From Mycolicibacterium canariasense (GTDB taxonomy: Bacteria > Actinomycetota > Actinomycetes > Mycobacteriales > Mycobacteriaceae): DNA of 64,000 nt. The notes under the pieces were generated by a model. That model was not told the DNA's origin, did not search any database, and was given only the letters and a program-made list of their open reading frames with translations. The translations under genes and the position numbers were made by a program. The stretch spans positions 186,001 to 250,000 of the forward strand of contig NZ_LQOL01000081.1 of NCBI RefSeq assembly GCF_002101555.1. The letters are read 5' to 3'. Shown one piece after another: positions 42,418 to 51,429 of this stretch. Position 1 is the first letter of the stretch, and each line of letters begins with the position of its first letter.

Positions 42418-43181
42418 GGGACGGCGGGGCTCGACGCCTGCGCCCAGTAACGTTTCGGGATCCGGCCGGCGCGGCGGGCCAGGTGGCCGGCGGTGACCGC
42501 CGAGGCCATCGCCGCGGCCATCACCGGCGGGTCGGCAGCCCGGGTGACGGCGGTGGCCAGCAGCACGGCGTCACAGCCGAGTTCCATGGCGAGCGCGGCA
42601 TCGCTGGCGGTGCCGATGCCGGCGTCCAGGATCACCGGAACCCCGGCCCGGTCCACGATCATCTCGATGTGGTGCGGGTTGGCGATGCCCAGCCCGGTGC
42701 CGATCGGCGAGCCCAGCGGCATCACGGCCGCGCAGCCGGTGTCCTCGAGCCGGCGGGCCAGCACCGGGTCGTCGTTGGTGTAGGGCAGCACGACGAAGCC
42801 GTCGTCGACGAGTTGTTCTGCGGCCCTGACCAATTCGATGGCATCCGGGAGCAGCGTGCGCTCGTCGGCGATGACCTCGAGTTTCACCCATTCGGTGCCG
42901 AGCGCCTCGCGGGCCAGCCGCGCGGTCAGCACGGCCTCGGCGGCGCCGCGGCAGCCCGCGGTGTTGGGCAGCGGGGTGATGCCCAGCCGGCTGAGCAGAT
43001 CCAGCACCCCCGTGCCGGTTTCGGCGTCGACGCGGCGCATCGCCACCGTGGTGAGCTCGGTACCTGAGGCGATCAGCGCCTCCTCCAGGACGGCGAGGTT
43101 GGCCGCGCCACCGGTGCCCATGATCAGCCGGGAACCGAACTCCCGGCCCGCGATGGTCAGCTTGCCCGCCGAATCAGCCAC
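42414..43181 (-). CDS. thiG: Thiazole synthase ThiG
   Basis: 255 residues, TIM barrel. Marks are SRLIMGTGGAANLAVLEEAL at the start, LPNTAGCRGAAEAV, WVKLEVIADE with the Schiff-base Lys region, MPLGSPIGTG and VPVILDAGIGTASDAALAMELG. ThiG builds the thiazole phosphate of thiamine from deoxyxylulose phosphate, ThiS thiocarboxylate and dehydroglycine. It overlaps thiS by 8 bases. Confidence 0.96.
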   Translation of the reverse strand: MADSAGKLTIAGREFGSRLIMGTGGAANLAVLEEALIASGTELTTVAMRRVDAETGTGVLDLLSRLGITPLPNTAGCRGAAEAVLTARLAREALGTEWVKLEVIADERTLLPDAIELVRAAEQLVDDGFVVLPYTNDDPVLARRLEDTGCAAVMPLGSPIGTGLGIANPHHIEMIVDRAGVPVILDAGIGTASDAALAMELGCDAVLLATAVTRAADPPVMAAAMASAVTAGHLARRAGRIPKRYWAQASSPAVP

Positions 43182-43371
43182 CCTGCACCGCCGTCACGAC
43201 CTCCACCCGGGCGCCGTCGTTGAGCACGGTGTCCCACGCCGAGCGCGGCAGCACCTCCCAGTCGACCGCCACGGCGATCCCCTTCTCCGGAAAGCCCAAG
43301 TCGCTCACCAGTTCTCCGACGGTGATCGCGTCCCGCACATCGGCTTCCTCGCCGTTGACCAGCAATATCAT
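43174..43371 (-). CDS. thiS: Sulfur carrier protein ThiS
   Basis: 65 residues, ubiquitin-like fold, ending in the essential Gly-Gly (TAVQGG) that is adenylated and thiocarboxylated. The VNGEEADV start and the PRSAWDTVLNDGARVEVV segment are typical. It donates sulphur to ThiG. It lies between thiO (7-base gap) and thiG (8-base overlap). Confidence 0.95.
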   Translation of the reverse strand: MILLVNGEEADVRDAITVGELVSDLGFPEKGIAVAVDWEVLPRSAWDTVLNDGARVEVVTAVQGG

Positions 43372-43378
43372 CGTGCTC

Positions 43379-44371
43379 CTAACCCTGTGCCAATTCGGCG
43401 GCGATCCGCTCGGCGGTCCACGGCGCCAGCAGGAATCCGTTGCGCCCGTGACCGGTGGCCACCAGCGTGCGTTCGTCGAGCCTGCCGACGATCGGTAGCC
43501 CGTCGGGGGTCATCGGCCGCAATCCGGCGGCGCACTCGGCCAGTTCGTACTCCCCCAGCGCCGGCAGCACGGCGCACGCGTCGTCCAGCAGGTCGCGCAC
43601 ACCGGTGACCACCGGTGCGGTGTCCCGGCCGTGCTCGTACTGGGTGGCGCCGACCACCACGCCGTCCGGGCGCGGCACCAGGTACACCTGCCTGCCGTGC
43701 ACCCTGGCCCGAATGACCCTGTCCGGCATAGGCATACAGCCCTTGCGCCAGCGCAGCCGCAGCACCTCCCCCTTGACCGGGCGCACCTGCAGGCCCGGCC
43801 ACAGCGCCGGGGCGTCGATGCCGTTGGCGATCACCCGCAACCCCGGCACCTCGGTCAGGTCGGTGACCGGTGGCGCCCACTGCACACCGAGCGCGGTGCA
43901 CGCCGCTTCCAGCGCCTGCACCAGTCGGCGGTTGTCCACCGCCAGCTCGGTCTCGGCCACGAACCCGTGCCGGATGCCCTGGGCCAGCAGCGGCTCGATA
44001 TCGCGGGCCGCCGTCGTCGGGCTCACCGGCTGTCCCTGCACCGACAGCCATTCGGCGACGGTGCGCAGGTCGGCGACATCGGCCCGGTCCACCGCCACCA
44101 CCAGCGATTCCCGGGCGGTGACCACCTCGCCGGGCAGCCCGTCCAGGAAGCCGGTGTGCCACAGCTTGAGCGATTCCAGCCCCAGCGCCAACTGGGCGTC
44201 CTCGCCCGGCCAGCCCTCGCTGTGCGGGGCGAGCATCCCGCCGGCCACCCACGACGCCCCGCGGGCATCGGTGCGGTGCACCCGGACCGACCAGCCGTCC
44301 TGTGCGGCGCGGCGCGCGACCGACAGGCCGATGACGCCGCCGCCGATCACGGCCAGTGCACGCTCAGACAT
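43379..44371 (-). CDS. thiO: Glycine oxidase ThiO
   Basis: 330 residues, a DAAO-type flavoprotein. VIGGGVIGLSVARRAAQDG binds FAD at the start; the C-terminal AAGLRPMTPDGLPIVGRL and ATGHGRNGFLLAPWTA are the second FAD contact and catalytic region. ThiO oxidises glycine to the imine used by ThiG in aerobic organisms. The ATG at 44371 was chosen because it follows GGGAGAGGGA of the riboswitch; upstream in-frame codons run through the riboswitch itself. Confidence 0.95.
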   Translation of the reverse strand: MSERALAVIGGGVIGLSVARRAAQDGWSVRVHRTDARGASWVAGGMLAPHSEGWPGEDAQLALGLESLKLWHTGFLDGLPGEVVTARESLVVAVDRADVADLRTVAEWLSVQGQPVSPTTAARDIEPLLAQGIRHGFVAETELAVDNRRLVQALEAACTALGVQWAPPVTDLTEVPGLRVIANGIDAPALWPGLQVRPVKGEVLRLRWRKGCMPMPDRVIRARVHGRQVYLVPRPDGVVVGATQYEHGRDTAPVVTGVRDLLDDACAVLPALGEYELAECAAGLRPMTPDGLPIVGRLDERTLVATGHGRNGFLLAPWTAERIAAELAQG

Positions 44372-44376
44372 TCCCT

Positions 44377-44466
44377 CTCCCTTCGCCGGCATGACCCGGA
44401 TCAGGTGCAACGGTCAGGGCCGGTGATTGGCCCACTCTCAGCCCCGGTCCCGGGACTCCCGCGTCG
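44377..44466 (-). ncRNA. TPP riboswitch upstream of thiO
   Basis: Read on the leftward strand, the thi-box elements appear in order: GACGCGGGAGTCCC, GGGGCTGAGAGTGGG (with CUGAGA), TTGCACCTGATCCGGGTCATGCCGGCG and GAAGGGAG closing P1. The thiO Shine-Dalgarno sequence lies at the P1 closing strand, 5 to 10 bases before the ATG, so ligand binding could hide it. It controls thiO-thiS-thiG and probably the coupled ABC genes. Confidence 0.95.
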
Positions 44467-44506
44467 GGTGTCCAGGGTACTCGGCCCGCCCGATAACCTC
44501 GGCGCT

Positions 44507-45142
44507 GTGGATGCACGCGCCCGCCTCGCCGATGCCAGGCTGTACCTCTGCACCGACGCCCGGCTGGCGCGCGGTGACCTCGCCGAGTTCGCCGACGCAG
44601 CGCTGGCCGGTGGGGTGGACATCATCCAGCTGCGACACAAGGGATTGGAAGCGCGCCAGGAACTCGCCGCGCTGGAGATCCTGGGTGACGCCGCCCGCCG
44701 GCACGGCGCCCAGCTGGCGGTCAACGACCGCGCCGACGTGGCGCGCGCCGCGGGATCGGACGTGCTGCACCTCGGGCAGGACGATCTGCCGCTGGAGGTG
44801 GCCCGCTCGATCATCGGCCCCGAACCGCTGATCGGCCGCTCCACGCACGACGAGCAGCAGGTGGCCGCCGCGCTCGCCGAACCGGTCGACTATTTCTGCA
44901 CCGGGCCGTGCTGGCCGACCCCGACCAAACCGGGCCGCCCGGCACCGGGGCTGGATCTGGTCCGGCACACCGCCGCGCTGGCACCGGCCAAGCCGTGGTT
45001 CGCCATCGGCGGGATCGACGCCGACCGGCTGCCCGAGGTGCTGGCCGCCGGGGCGCGCCGGATCGTGGTGGTGCGTGCCATCACCGACGCCGACGACCCG
45101 CGGGCCGCCGCGCGTCACCTCAAGGACGCGCTCACGGCCTGA
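44507..45142 (+). CDS. thiE: Thiamine phosphate synthase ThiE
   Basis: 211 residues, TIM barrel. Marks are ARLYLCTDARLARGDLAEF at the start, IIQLRHKGLEARQELAALE, AVNDRADVARAAGSDVLHLGQDDLP, IGRSTHDEQQV and WFAIGGIDADRLPEVLAAGARRIVVVRAI. ThiE joins the pyrimidine and thiazole halves into thiamine phosphate. The GTG at 44507 gives the standard N-terminus. It is divergent from thiO with 40 bases between it and the riboswitch, and has no riboswitch of its own. Its 3' end overlaps mutT3 by 11 bases. Confidence 0.95.
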   Translation: MDARARLADARLYLCTDARLARGDLAEFADAALAGGVDIIQLRHKGLEARQELAALEILGDAARRHGAQLAVNDRADVARAAGSDVLHLGQDDLPLEVARSIIGPEPLIGRSTHDEQQVAAALAEPVDYFCTGPCWPTPTKPGRPAPGLDLVRHTAALAPAKPWFAIGGIDADRLPEVLAAGARRIVVVRAITDADDPRAAARHLKDALTA

Positions 45143-45647
45143 GCAGCGGGATGCCGGCGGCGAGGCTGCGCAGCCGGTCCCAGCTGGCCGCGAAGCCGGG
45201 GTGCAGCGGCAGGTCGGCGACCTCGTCCTCGATCACCCAGCGCAGCTCGGCGCTCTCCCGGTTGGGCGTGGTGATCAGCAGTTCGGCGGCGTCGGCGATG
45301 ACGGTGGTGTACGACCAGCCGGGCACCTGATGGGTGACCACCGCGACGCGCACCGTCATCATCGTGGGCTCCAGGCCGGCCTCCTCGTGGGCCTCCCGGA
45401 CCGCGGCCTCCTCGACCGACTCGTGACTGTCGCGGGCGCCACCGGGCAAACCCCAGGTGCCGCCCTGATGACTCCACGGGGCGCGGTGCTGCAGCAGCAC
45501 CGCCGCGACCCCGCCGGGAGCCGGCGCACGCAGCAGCAATCCGGCCGCGCCGTGGCGGCCCCAGTAGTGCGCGCCGCCGTCGGACATCACCCAGCCGTCA
45601 CCGTCGCCACGCACAGGTTCAGGATAAGGGGCCACGAATTCCCACAC
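45132..45647 (-). CDS. mutT3: Nudix hydrolase (MutT3-like)
   Basis: 171 residues. The Nudix box is GGARDSHESVEEAAVREAHEEAGL (Gx5Ex7REUxEExGU; residues about 68-91). A GRHGAAGLLLRAP strand precedes it. The position matches Rv0413 (mutT3). It probably hydrolyses a nucleoside diphosphate derivative. The start at 45647 gives MWEFVAPYP; internal GTG or ATG codons (VRGDGDG, MSDGG) are possible starts because the first 20 residues are not part of the fold. Confidence 0.88.
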   Translation of the reverse strand: MWEFVAPYPEPVRGDGDGWVMSDGGAHYWGRHGAAGLLLRAPAPGGVAAVLLQHRAPWSHQGGTWGLPGGARDSHESVEEAAVREAHEEAGLEPTMMTVRVAVVTHQVPGWSYTTVIADAAELLITTPNRESAELRWVIEDEVADLPLHPGFAASWDRLRSLAAGIPLLRP

Positions 45648-45717
45648 GTCACTCCAATCTCTCTTAGACTTTCATTAATCGCACACCGATCGCGTTGTGA
45701 GGGAGGTCCGCGCACCC

Positions 45718-47034
45718 GTGACCGTGGAGTTGGCGCACCCGTCGACCGAACCGCTGGCGTCACGGTCGCCGGCCGCCGGGGGGCATCCGCGGTGGTGGTT
45801 CCTGTGGACCACGCCGGGCCGCATCCTGACGATCGGCGTCGTGCTGTGCGCGCTGGTCATCGCGTGCGCGTTCGCCACCTCGCGGACGGTCAACGACCGG
45901 CAGCAGGCGCTGACCACGGTGCTCGACCACACCGAACCGCTGGCGTTCGCGGCCGGCCAGCTCTACACCACCCTGTCGGTGGCCGACGCGGCCGCCGCGA
46001 CGGCGTTCATCGCCGGCGCCGAACCCACCGATGTCCGGCAGCGCTACGAGCAGGCCATCACCGATGCCGCGGTGGCCGTGACGCGGGCATCCAGTGGGTT
46101 GACCGACGAGCCGATGATCCAGCTGCTCGGCCGGGTCAACGCCGAGCTGGCGGTCTACACCGGCCTGGTGGAAACGGCCAGGACCAACAACCGGGCCGGG
46201 AATCCGGTCGGTTCGTCCTATCTGTCCGAGGCCTCGGCGCTGATGCAGACCCAGATCCTGCCCGACGCCCAGCGGCTGTACGAGGCGACCTCGGCCCGCG
46301 TCGACGCCGAGACCGCCGCCTCGGCCCGGATCCCGGCCTCGGTCATCATCGTGGTGTTGGCGACCATCCTGTTCGGGTTGTTCGCCAACCGCTGGCTGAC
46401 CCGGCGGACCCGACGGCGGATCAACGTCGGTTTCGTCGCGGGCGGACTGGCGGTGCTGATTATGGTGGTCTGGGTGGGTACCGCACTGGTCATCTCGACC
46501 GCCGACAGTCGCAGCGCGAAAAATACTGCGGCGCAGTCGCTCAAGACGGTCACCACGATGGCGATCACGGCGCAGCAGGCCCGCGCCGACGAGACGCTGG
46601 CCCTGGTCCGGCGCGGCGACGAGGACATCCGCAAGCAGTCCTACTATCAGCGCATCGACGCCATGCAGCAGCAGCTGTCGATCTATCTGGCCAGCGATGC
46701 CAAGAACAAGGGTGAGCTCGCCGACGCCGAACAGCTGCTGCGGCGGTGGCGCGCCGCCGACGACCGGATCAACGCCTACATCGCCGTCGGCGACTACCAG
46801 GCCGCCACCCAGGTGGCGCTGGGGACCGGTGAGGACGACTCCACCCCGGCCTTCGGCAAGCTGGACGCCGCGCTGACCAAGGGCATCGAGGACAGCCGCA
46901 ACCAATTGCGCACCGATATCGTCAACGCCCGGCGGGTGCTGTCGGGGGCGACGTTCGGCGCCGCTGCGCTGAGCGTGCTCGCCGCCGTCGCGGTGACACT
47001 GGGCCTGTGGCCCCGGCTGAGTGAGTACCGGTGA
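45718..47034 (+). CDS. glnX: Transmembrane signalling protein GlnX
   Basis: About 438 residues. One transmembrane helix near residue 40 (ILTIGVVLCALVIACAF), an extracytoplasmic helical domain (about 60-190), two helices near 200-255 flanking a short basic loop, a second extracytoplasmic helical domain (about 265-400) and a final helix. The duplicated sensor-like layout resembles four-helix-bundle chemoreceptor domains. In mycobacteria GlnX works with GlnH to report amino-acid availability to PknG. I chose the GTG at 45718 (GGAGG 11 bases upstream); GTG 45697 is in frame. It is coupled to glnH. Confidence 0.88.
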   Translation: MTVELAHPSTEPLASRSPAAGGHPRWWFLWTTPGRILTIGVVLCALVIACAFATSRTVNDRQQALTTVLDHTEPLAFAAGQLYTTLSVADAAAATAFIAGAEPTDVRQRYEQAITDAAVAVTRASSGLTDEPMIQLLGRVNAELAVYTGLVETARTNNRAGNPVGSSYLSEASALMQTQILPDAQRLYEATSARVDAETAASARIPASVIIVVLATILFGLFANRWLTRRTRRRINVGFVAGGLAVLIMVVWVGTALVISTADSRSAKNTAAQSLKTVTTMAITAQQARADETLALVRRGDEDIRKQSYYQRIDAMQQQLSIYLASDAKNKGELADAEQLLRRWRAADDRINAYIAVGDYQAATQVALGTGEDDSTPAFGKLDAALTKGIEDSRNQLRTDIVNARRVLSGATFGAAALSVLAAVAVTLGLWPRLSEYR

Positions 47035-47066
47035 TGAGCGCTCGCGCGAAGAACAGAACAGGCGTG
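47034..47066 (+). repeat. 33-base duplicated junction between glnX and glnH
   Basis: GTGATGAGCGCTCG (47031-47044) is repeated as GTGATGAACGCTCG (47064-47077), 13 of 14 bases matching, spaced by 33 bases. The first ATG overlaps the glnX stop; the second could be the original glnH start. The segment between, CGCGAAGAACAGAACAGGC, resembles GCGA-rich spacer sequences of mycobacteria. It reads in frame with glnH, adding MSARAKNRTGV. Confidence 0.45.
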
Positions 47067-48032
47067 ATGAACGCTCGGGTGCTGCTCGCCCTGCTCGCCT
47101 CAGCCGCCGTGCTGGCCGGCTGCGAGCAGGCCGCGCCCGCCGCGCCGCTGCCCGAGGTCACGCTGGCCCCGCCGACCCCGGCCGGCATGCAGCAACTGGC
47201 GCCCGACCCGTCGCCCGAAGCCCCGGCGACCAACGAACACTGTGACCGCACCGCCAGCCTGCGCCCGTTCCCGGACCGCAGGCAGGCCGAGGAGGCCGTC
47301 GAGAAGATCCGCAACCGCGGCAGGCTGATCGTCGGGCTGGACATCGGCTCCAACCTGTTCTCGTTCCGCGATCCCATCACGGGGACCATCACCGGGTTCG
47401 ACGTCGACATCGCCGGTGAGGTCGCGCGCGACATCTTCGGCACCCCCTCGCAGGTGGAGTACCGCATCCTGTCCTCGGCGGACCGGCTCACCGCGCTGCA
47501 GAACGACCAGGTGGACATCGTGGTCAAGACCATGAGCATCACCTGCGCGCGCAAGCAGTTGGTGGCGTTCTCCACCGAGTACCTGTCGGCCAACCAGCGC
47601 ATCCTGGCGCCGCGGGATTCCCGGATCCGGCAGGCCGCCGATCTGGGCGGCAAGCGGGTGTGCGCGGCGACCGGCACCACCTCCCTGGACCGGGTGAAGC
47701 AGATCGTCCCGCCGCCGGTCATCCTGGAGACCGTGACCTGGGCGGACTGCCTGGTGGCGCTGCAGCAGCGGCAGGTCGACGCGGTCAGCACCGACGACAC
47801 CATCCTGGCCGGACTGGTCAGCCAGGACCCGTACCTGCACATCGTCGGCCCGAGCATGGCCGAGGAGCCCTACGGCATCGGGATCAACAAGGACAATCCC
47901 GGTCTGGTCCGCTTCGTCAACGGCACGCTGGACCGGATCCGCCGGGACGGGACGTGGAACACGTTGTACCGCAAGTGGTTGACCGTTCTGGGCCCGACGC
48001 CCGCACCGCCGGTCGCAAGGTACGTGGACTGA
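47034..48032 (+). CDS. glnH: Amino-acid-binding lipoprotein GlnH
   Basis: 332 residues. A lipoprotein signal ends in AAVLAGC (Cys about 30 from this start), a Pro-rich linker follows, then a type II periplasmic amino-acid-binding domain: RLIVGLDIGSNLFSFRDP, GFDVDIAGEVARDIFG, QVDIVVKTMSITCARK and DAVSTDDTILAGL. In mycobacteria it binds aspartate or glutamate-type ligands and passes the signal through GlnX to PknG. ATG 47034 overlaps the glnX stop; ATG 47067 gives a shorter, more usual signal peptide. The stop overlaps pknG (TGATG). Confidence 0.93.
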   Translation: MSARAKNRTGVMNARVLLALLASAAVLAGCEQAAPAAPLPEVTLAPPTPAGMQQLAPDPSPEAPATNEHCDRTASLRPFPDRRQAEEAVEKIRNRGRLIVGLDIGSNLFSFRDPITGTITGFDVDIAGEVARDIFGTPSQVEYRILSSADRLTALQNDQVDIVVKTMSITCARKQLVAFSTEYLSANQRILAPRDSRIRQAADLGGKRVCAATGTTSLDRVKQIVPPPVILETVTWADCLVALQQRQVDAVSTDDTILAGLVSQDPYLHIVGPSMAEEPYGIGINKDNPGLVRFVNGTLDRIRRDGTWNTLYRKWLTVLGPTPAPPVARYVD

Positions 48033-50323
48033 TGAGCGATCCGGAGATGGACGATCCGGGCACCCGGCCGGCCAGCCTGGCCGACCTGGAGGAGTTCGAG
48101 GATTTCGACGACGAGTCCGCGGCAACGGTGCGGCCGATGGCCACCCAGGCCGTCTACCGCCCGGATTTCGGCGACACCAGCCGGACGTCGCGGGCCTCGG
48201 CCGGCTCGGCCACCACCGAGCCCAACGAGCGGATGACGACGGTGACCCGCCCCCGGTCGCCGACCCGGCGCCTCGGCGGCGGTCTCGTCGAGATTCCCCG
48301 GGTGACCGAACGCAACCCGCTCGCGGCGTTGATGACCAATCCCGTGGTGGCCGAGTCGAAGCGGTTCTGCTGGAACTGCGGGAAGCCGGTGGGCCGGGCC
48401 TCCAAGGACGGGCCGGCCCGCTCCGAAGGGGTCTGCCCGTACTGCGGCAGCGCGTATTCCTTTCTGCCGCAACTCAGCCCGGGCGACATGGTGGTGGACC
48501 AGTACCTGATCAAGGGCTGCATCGCGCACGGCGGCCTGGGCTGGGTGTATCTGGCCTTCGACACCAACGTGAACTACCGCCCGGTGGTGCTCAAGGGCCT
48601 GGTGCATTCCGGCGATGCCGAGGCGCAGGCCACCGCGATGGCCGAACGCCAGTTCCTGGCCGAGGTCACCCACCCCGCCATCGTGAAGATCTTCAACTTC
48701 GTCGAACACGACGACAAGCACGGCGACCCGGTCGGCTACATCGTCATGGAGTACGTCGGCGGAACGTCGCTGAAACAGCGCAAGGGCACCAAGCTGCCGG
48801 TGGCCCAAGCCATTGCGTACATGCTGGAGATCCTGCCCGCGCTGGGCTACCTGCATTCGCTGGGCCTGGTGTACAACGACCTCAAGCCCGAGAACATCAT
48901 GGTCACCGAGGAGCAGCTCAAGCTCATCGACCTGGGTGCGGTGTCGCGGATCAATTCGTTCGGGTTCCTGTACGGCACACCGGGTTACCAGGCCCCGGAG
49001 ATCATCCGGACCGGGCCGACGGTGCAGACCGACATCTACACGGTGGGGCGCACCCTGGCCGCGCTGACCCTCAAGCTGCGCACCCGCAAGGGCCGTTATG
49101 TGGACGGCCTGCCCGACGACGATCCGGTGCTGCGCAAGTACGACTCGTTCGGCCGGTTGCTGCGCCGGGCCATCGACCCGGATCCGGCCCGGCGGTTCAC
49201 CAGCGCCGAGGAGATGTCCGGGCAGCTGATGGGCGTGTTGCGTGAAGTGGTCGCGCAGGACACCGGGGTGCCGCGGCCGGGCCTGTCGACGGTGTTCAGC
49301 CCGCCCCGGTCGACGTTCGGGGTGGACCTGCTGGTGGCGCACACCGATGTCTACCTGGACGGGCAGGTGCACTCGGCGAAGCTGACCGCACCCGACATCG
49401 TCAAGGCGCTGCAGGTGCCGCTGGTCGACCCGGCCGACGTCGGCGCCCCGATCCTGTCCGCGACGGTGCTCAGTCAGCCTGTGCAGACCCTGGATTCACT
49501 GCGCGCGGCCCGGCACGGCACCCTGGACTCCGAGGGGATCGACCTGTCCCAGTCGCTCGAACTGCCACTGATGGAGGTGCGGGCGCTGCTGGACCTCGGC
49601 GATGTCGCCAAGGCGACCCGCAAGCTCGACGACCTGGCCCAGCTGGCCGATCGGGTGGAGCGGGTCGGCTGGCGCTGGCGGCTGTCGTGGTTCCGCGGGG
49701 TGGCCGCCCTGCTGACCGCCGATTACGACACGGCCACCAAGTATTTCGTCGAGGTGCTGGACACCCTGCCGGGCGAGCTGGCACCGAAGGTGGCGCTGGC
49801 GGCGACGGCCGAACTGGCCGGCAGCGCCGACGAGCGGCGCTTCTACGAAACGGTGTGGCGTACCGACAACGGGGTCATCTCGGCGGGTTTCGGGCTGGCG
49901 CGTGCGCAGTCCGCCGACGGTCACCGCGACGACGCCGTGCGCACCCTGGACCTGGTTCCGGCCACCTCACGGCATTTCACCACGGCCCGGCTGACCAGTG
50001 CGGTGACGCTGCTGTCCGGCCGTTCGATCAGCGAGGTGTCCGAACGCCAGATCCGCGACGCGGCCCGGCGGGTGGAGGCGTTGCCGGAGGGCGAACCGCG
50101 CGTGCTGCAGATCCGCGCCCTGGTGCTGGGTACCGCGATGGACTGGCTGGCCGACAACACGGCCAGCACCAACCACATTCTCGGTTTTCCGTTCACCCAG
50201 CACGGGTTGCAGCTCGGCGTCGAAGCGTCGCTGCGCAGCCTGGCCCGGGTGGCGCCCACCCAGGCCCACCGCTACGCGCTGATCGACCTGGCCAACAGCG
50301 TGCGGCCGATGAGTACCTTCTAG
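48032..50323 (+). CDS. pknG: Serine/threonine protein kinase PknG
   Basis: 763 residues. A disordered acidic N-terminus with Thr residues is followed by a rubredoxin-like metal site (FCWNCGK and CPYCGS, about 110-140), a kinase domain with VVLKGLV (ATP-site Lys), YNDLKPENIM (catalytic Asp) and LIDLGAVS, and a C-terminal TPR domain (from about residue 410). PknG phosphorylates GarA to redirect 2-oxoglutarate metabolism. Compared with my memory of the M. tuberculosis protein (750 residues) there is a short repeat-like insertion near LAQLADRVERVGW in the TPR region. The 3' end overlaps ackA by 4 bases. Confidence 0.96.
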   Translation: MSDPEMDDPGTRPASLADLEEFEDFDDESAATVRPMATQAVYRPDFGDTSRTSRASAGSATTEPNERMTTVTRPRSPTRRLGGGLVEIPRVTERNPLAALMTNPVVAESKRFCWNCGKPVGRASKDGPARSEGVCPYCGSAYSFLPQLSPGDMVVDQYLIKGCIAHGGLGWVYLAFDTNVNYRPVVLKGLVHSGDAEAQATAMAERQFLAEVTHPAIVKIFNFVEHDDKHGDPVGYIVMEYVGGTSLKQRKGTKLPVAQAIAYMLEILPALGYLHSLGLVYNDLKPENIMVTEEQLKLIDLGAVSRINSFGFLYGTPGYQAPEIIRTGPTVQTDIYTVGRTLAALTLKLRTRKGRYVDGLPDDDPVLRKYDSFGRLLRRAIDPDPARRFTSAEEMSGQLMGVLREVVAQDTGVPRPGLSTVFSPPRSTFGVDLLVAHTDVYLDGQVHSAKLTAPDIVKALQVPLVDPADVGAPILSATVLSQPVQTLDSLRAARHGTLDSEGIDLSQSLELPLMEVRALLDLGDVAKATRKLDDLAQLADRVERVGWRWRLSWFRGVAALLTADYDTATKYFVEVLDTLPGELAPKVALAATAELAGSADERRFYETVWRTDNGVISAGFGLARAQSADGHRDDAVRTLDLVPATSRHFTTARLTSAVTLLSGRSISEVSERQIRDAARRVEALPEGEPRVLQIRALVLGTAMDWLADNTASTNHILGFPFTQHGLQLGVEASLRSLARVAPTQAHRYALIDLANSVRPMSTF

Positions 50324-51429
50324 ATCACCTGGGCACAGGCCCGGGCGATGGCCAGTTCCTCGTTGGTGGGGACGACGAGCACCGTGATGGGCGAGGTGTC
50401 CGCCGAGATGCGCCGGGCGGCGCGCTGCGTTGTGGTGTTGCGGGTTTCGTCGAGTTCGATGCCGAGGGCGGCCAACCCGGCCAGGGCGTCGCGGCGCACC
50501 AGGGCGTCGTTCTCCCCCACGCCGGCGGTGAAGGTGATGACGTCGGTCCGGCCCAGCAGCGCCAGGTAGGCCCCGACGTACTTACGGAGCCGGTGGATGT
50601 AGACGTCGTAGGCCAGCCGCGCGTCGGCGTCGTCGTCGTCGATGCGCTTGTGCAGTTCGCGGAAATCGGTCTCGCCGCCCAGTCCGAGCACGCCGGAGTG
50701 GCGGTTGAGCATGGTCTCGATGTCCTGCACCGTCATGCCGGCGGTGCGCCACAGGTAGGTGATGATGCCCGGGTCCAGGTCACCGGAGCGGGTGCCCATC
50801 ACCAGCCCCTCCATCGGGGTCAGGCCCATCGAGGTGTCGATCGGCCTGCCGCCGGCGACAGCGGATGCCGAGGCACCGTTACCCAGGTGCAGCACAATCT
50901 GATTCAGCGATTCCAGCGGCGCATCCAGGAAGATTGCCGCCTGTTCGCTGACGTAACGGTGGGACGTGCCGTGGAATCCGTAGCGCCGGATGTGCCACTG
51001 CCGCGCCACATCCCGGTCGATGGCGTACTCGGCCGCAGCGGCGGGCAGGTCATGGAAGAAGGCGGTGTCGAACACCGCGACGTGCGGCAGGCCGGGGAGC
51101 AGTTTGCGGGCTTCGGCAATGCCCAGCAGTGCGGGCGGATTGTGCAGCGGGGCCAGCGGGGACAGCTTCTCCAGCTCGGCGAGCAGGGTGTCGTCGATGA
51201 CCGTCGGTTGGTAGAAACGCACACCGCCGTGCACCACTCGGTGCCCGACCGCCACCAGATCGTCGGTGCTGATGCCCGCGGCGGTCACGCCGTCGAACAC
51301 CTGACGCAGGGCGACGCTGTAGTCGGTGACCCGTTCGACGATGCCGGTGCACAACGAGGTACCGGAATCGGGCTGCACCACTTGGTATTTGACCGACGAC
51401 GAGCCGGAGTTGAGCACCAGTACCGACAT
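50320..51429 (-). CDS. ackA: Acetate kinase
   Basis: 369 residues, ASKHA fold. The start VLVLNSGSSSVKYQ, the GHRVVHGG motif, FDTAFFHDLP, YGFHGTSHRYVS, HLGNGASASA, TRSGDLDPG and FTAGVGEND are all acetate-kinase motifs. It interconverts acetyl phosphate plus ADP with acetate plus ATP. ATG 51429 shares one base with the pta stop (TGATG). It is convergent with pknG. Confidence 0.96.
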   Translation of the reverse strand: MSVLVLNSGSSSVKYQVVQPDSGTSLCTGIVERVTDYSVALRQVFDGVTAAGISTDDLVAVGHRVVHGGVRFYQPTVIDDTLLAELEKLSPLAPLHNPPALLGIAEARKLLPGLPHVAVFDTAFFHDLPAAAAEYAIDRDVARQWHIRRYGFHGTSHRYVSEQAAIFLDAPLESLNQIVLHLGNGASASAVAGGRPIDTSMGLTPMEGLVMGTRSGDLDPGIITYLWRTAGMTVQDIETMLNRHSGVLGLGGETDFRELHKRIDDDDADARLAYDVYIHRLRKYVGAYLALLGRTDVITFTAGVGENDALVRRDALAGLAALGIELDETRNTTTQRAARRISADTSPITVLVVPTNEELAIARACAQVI

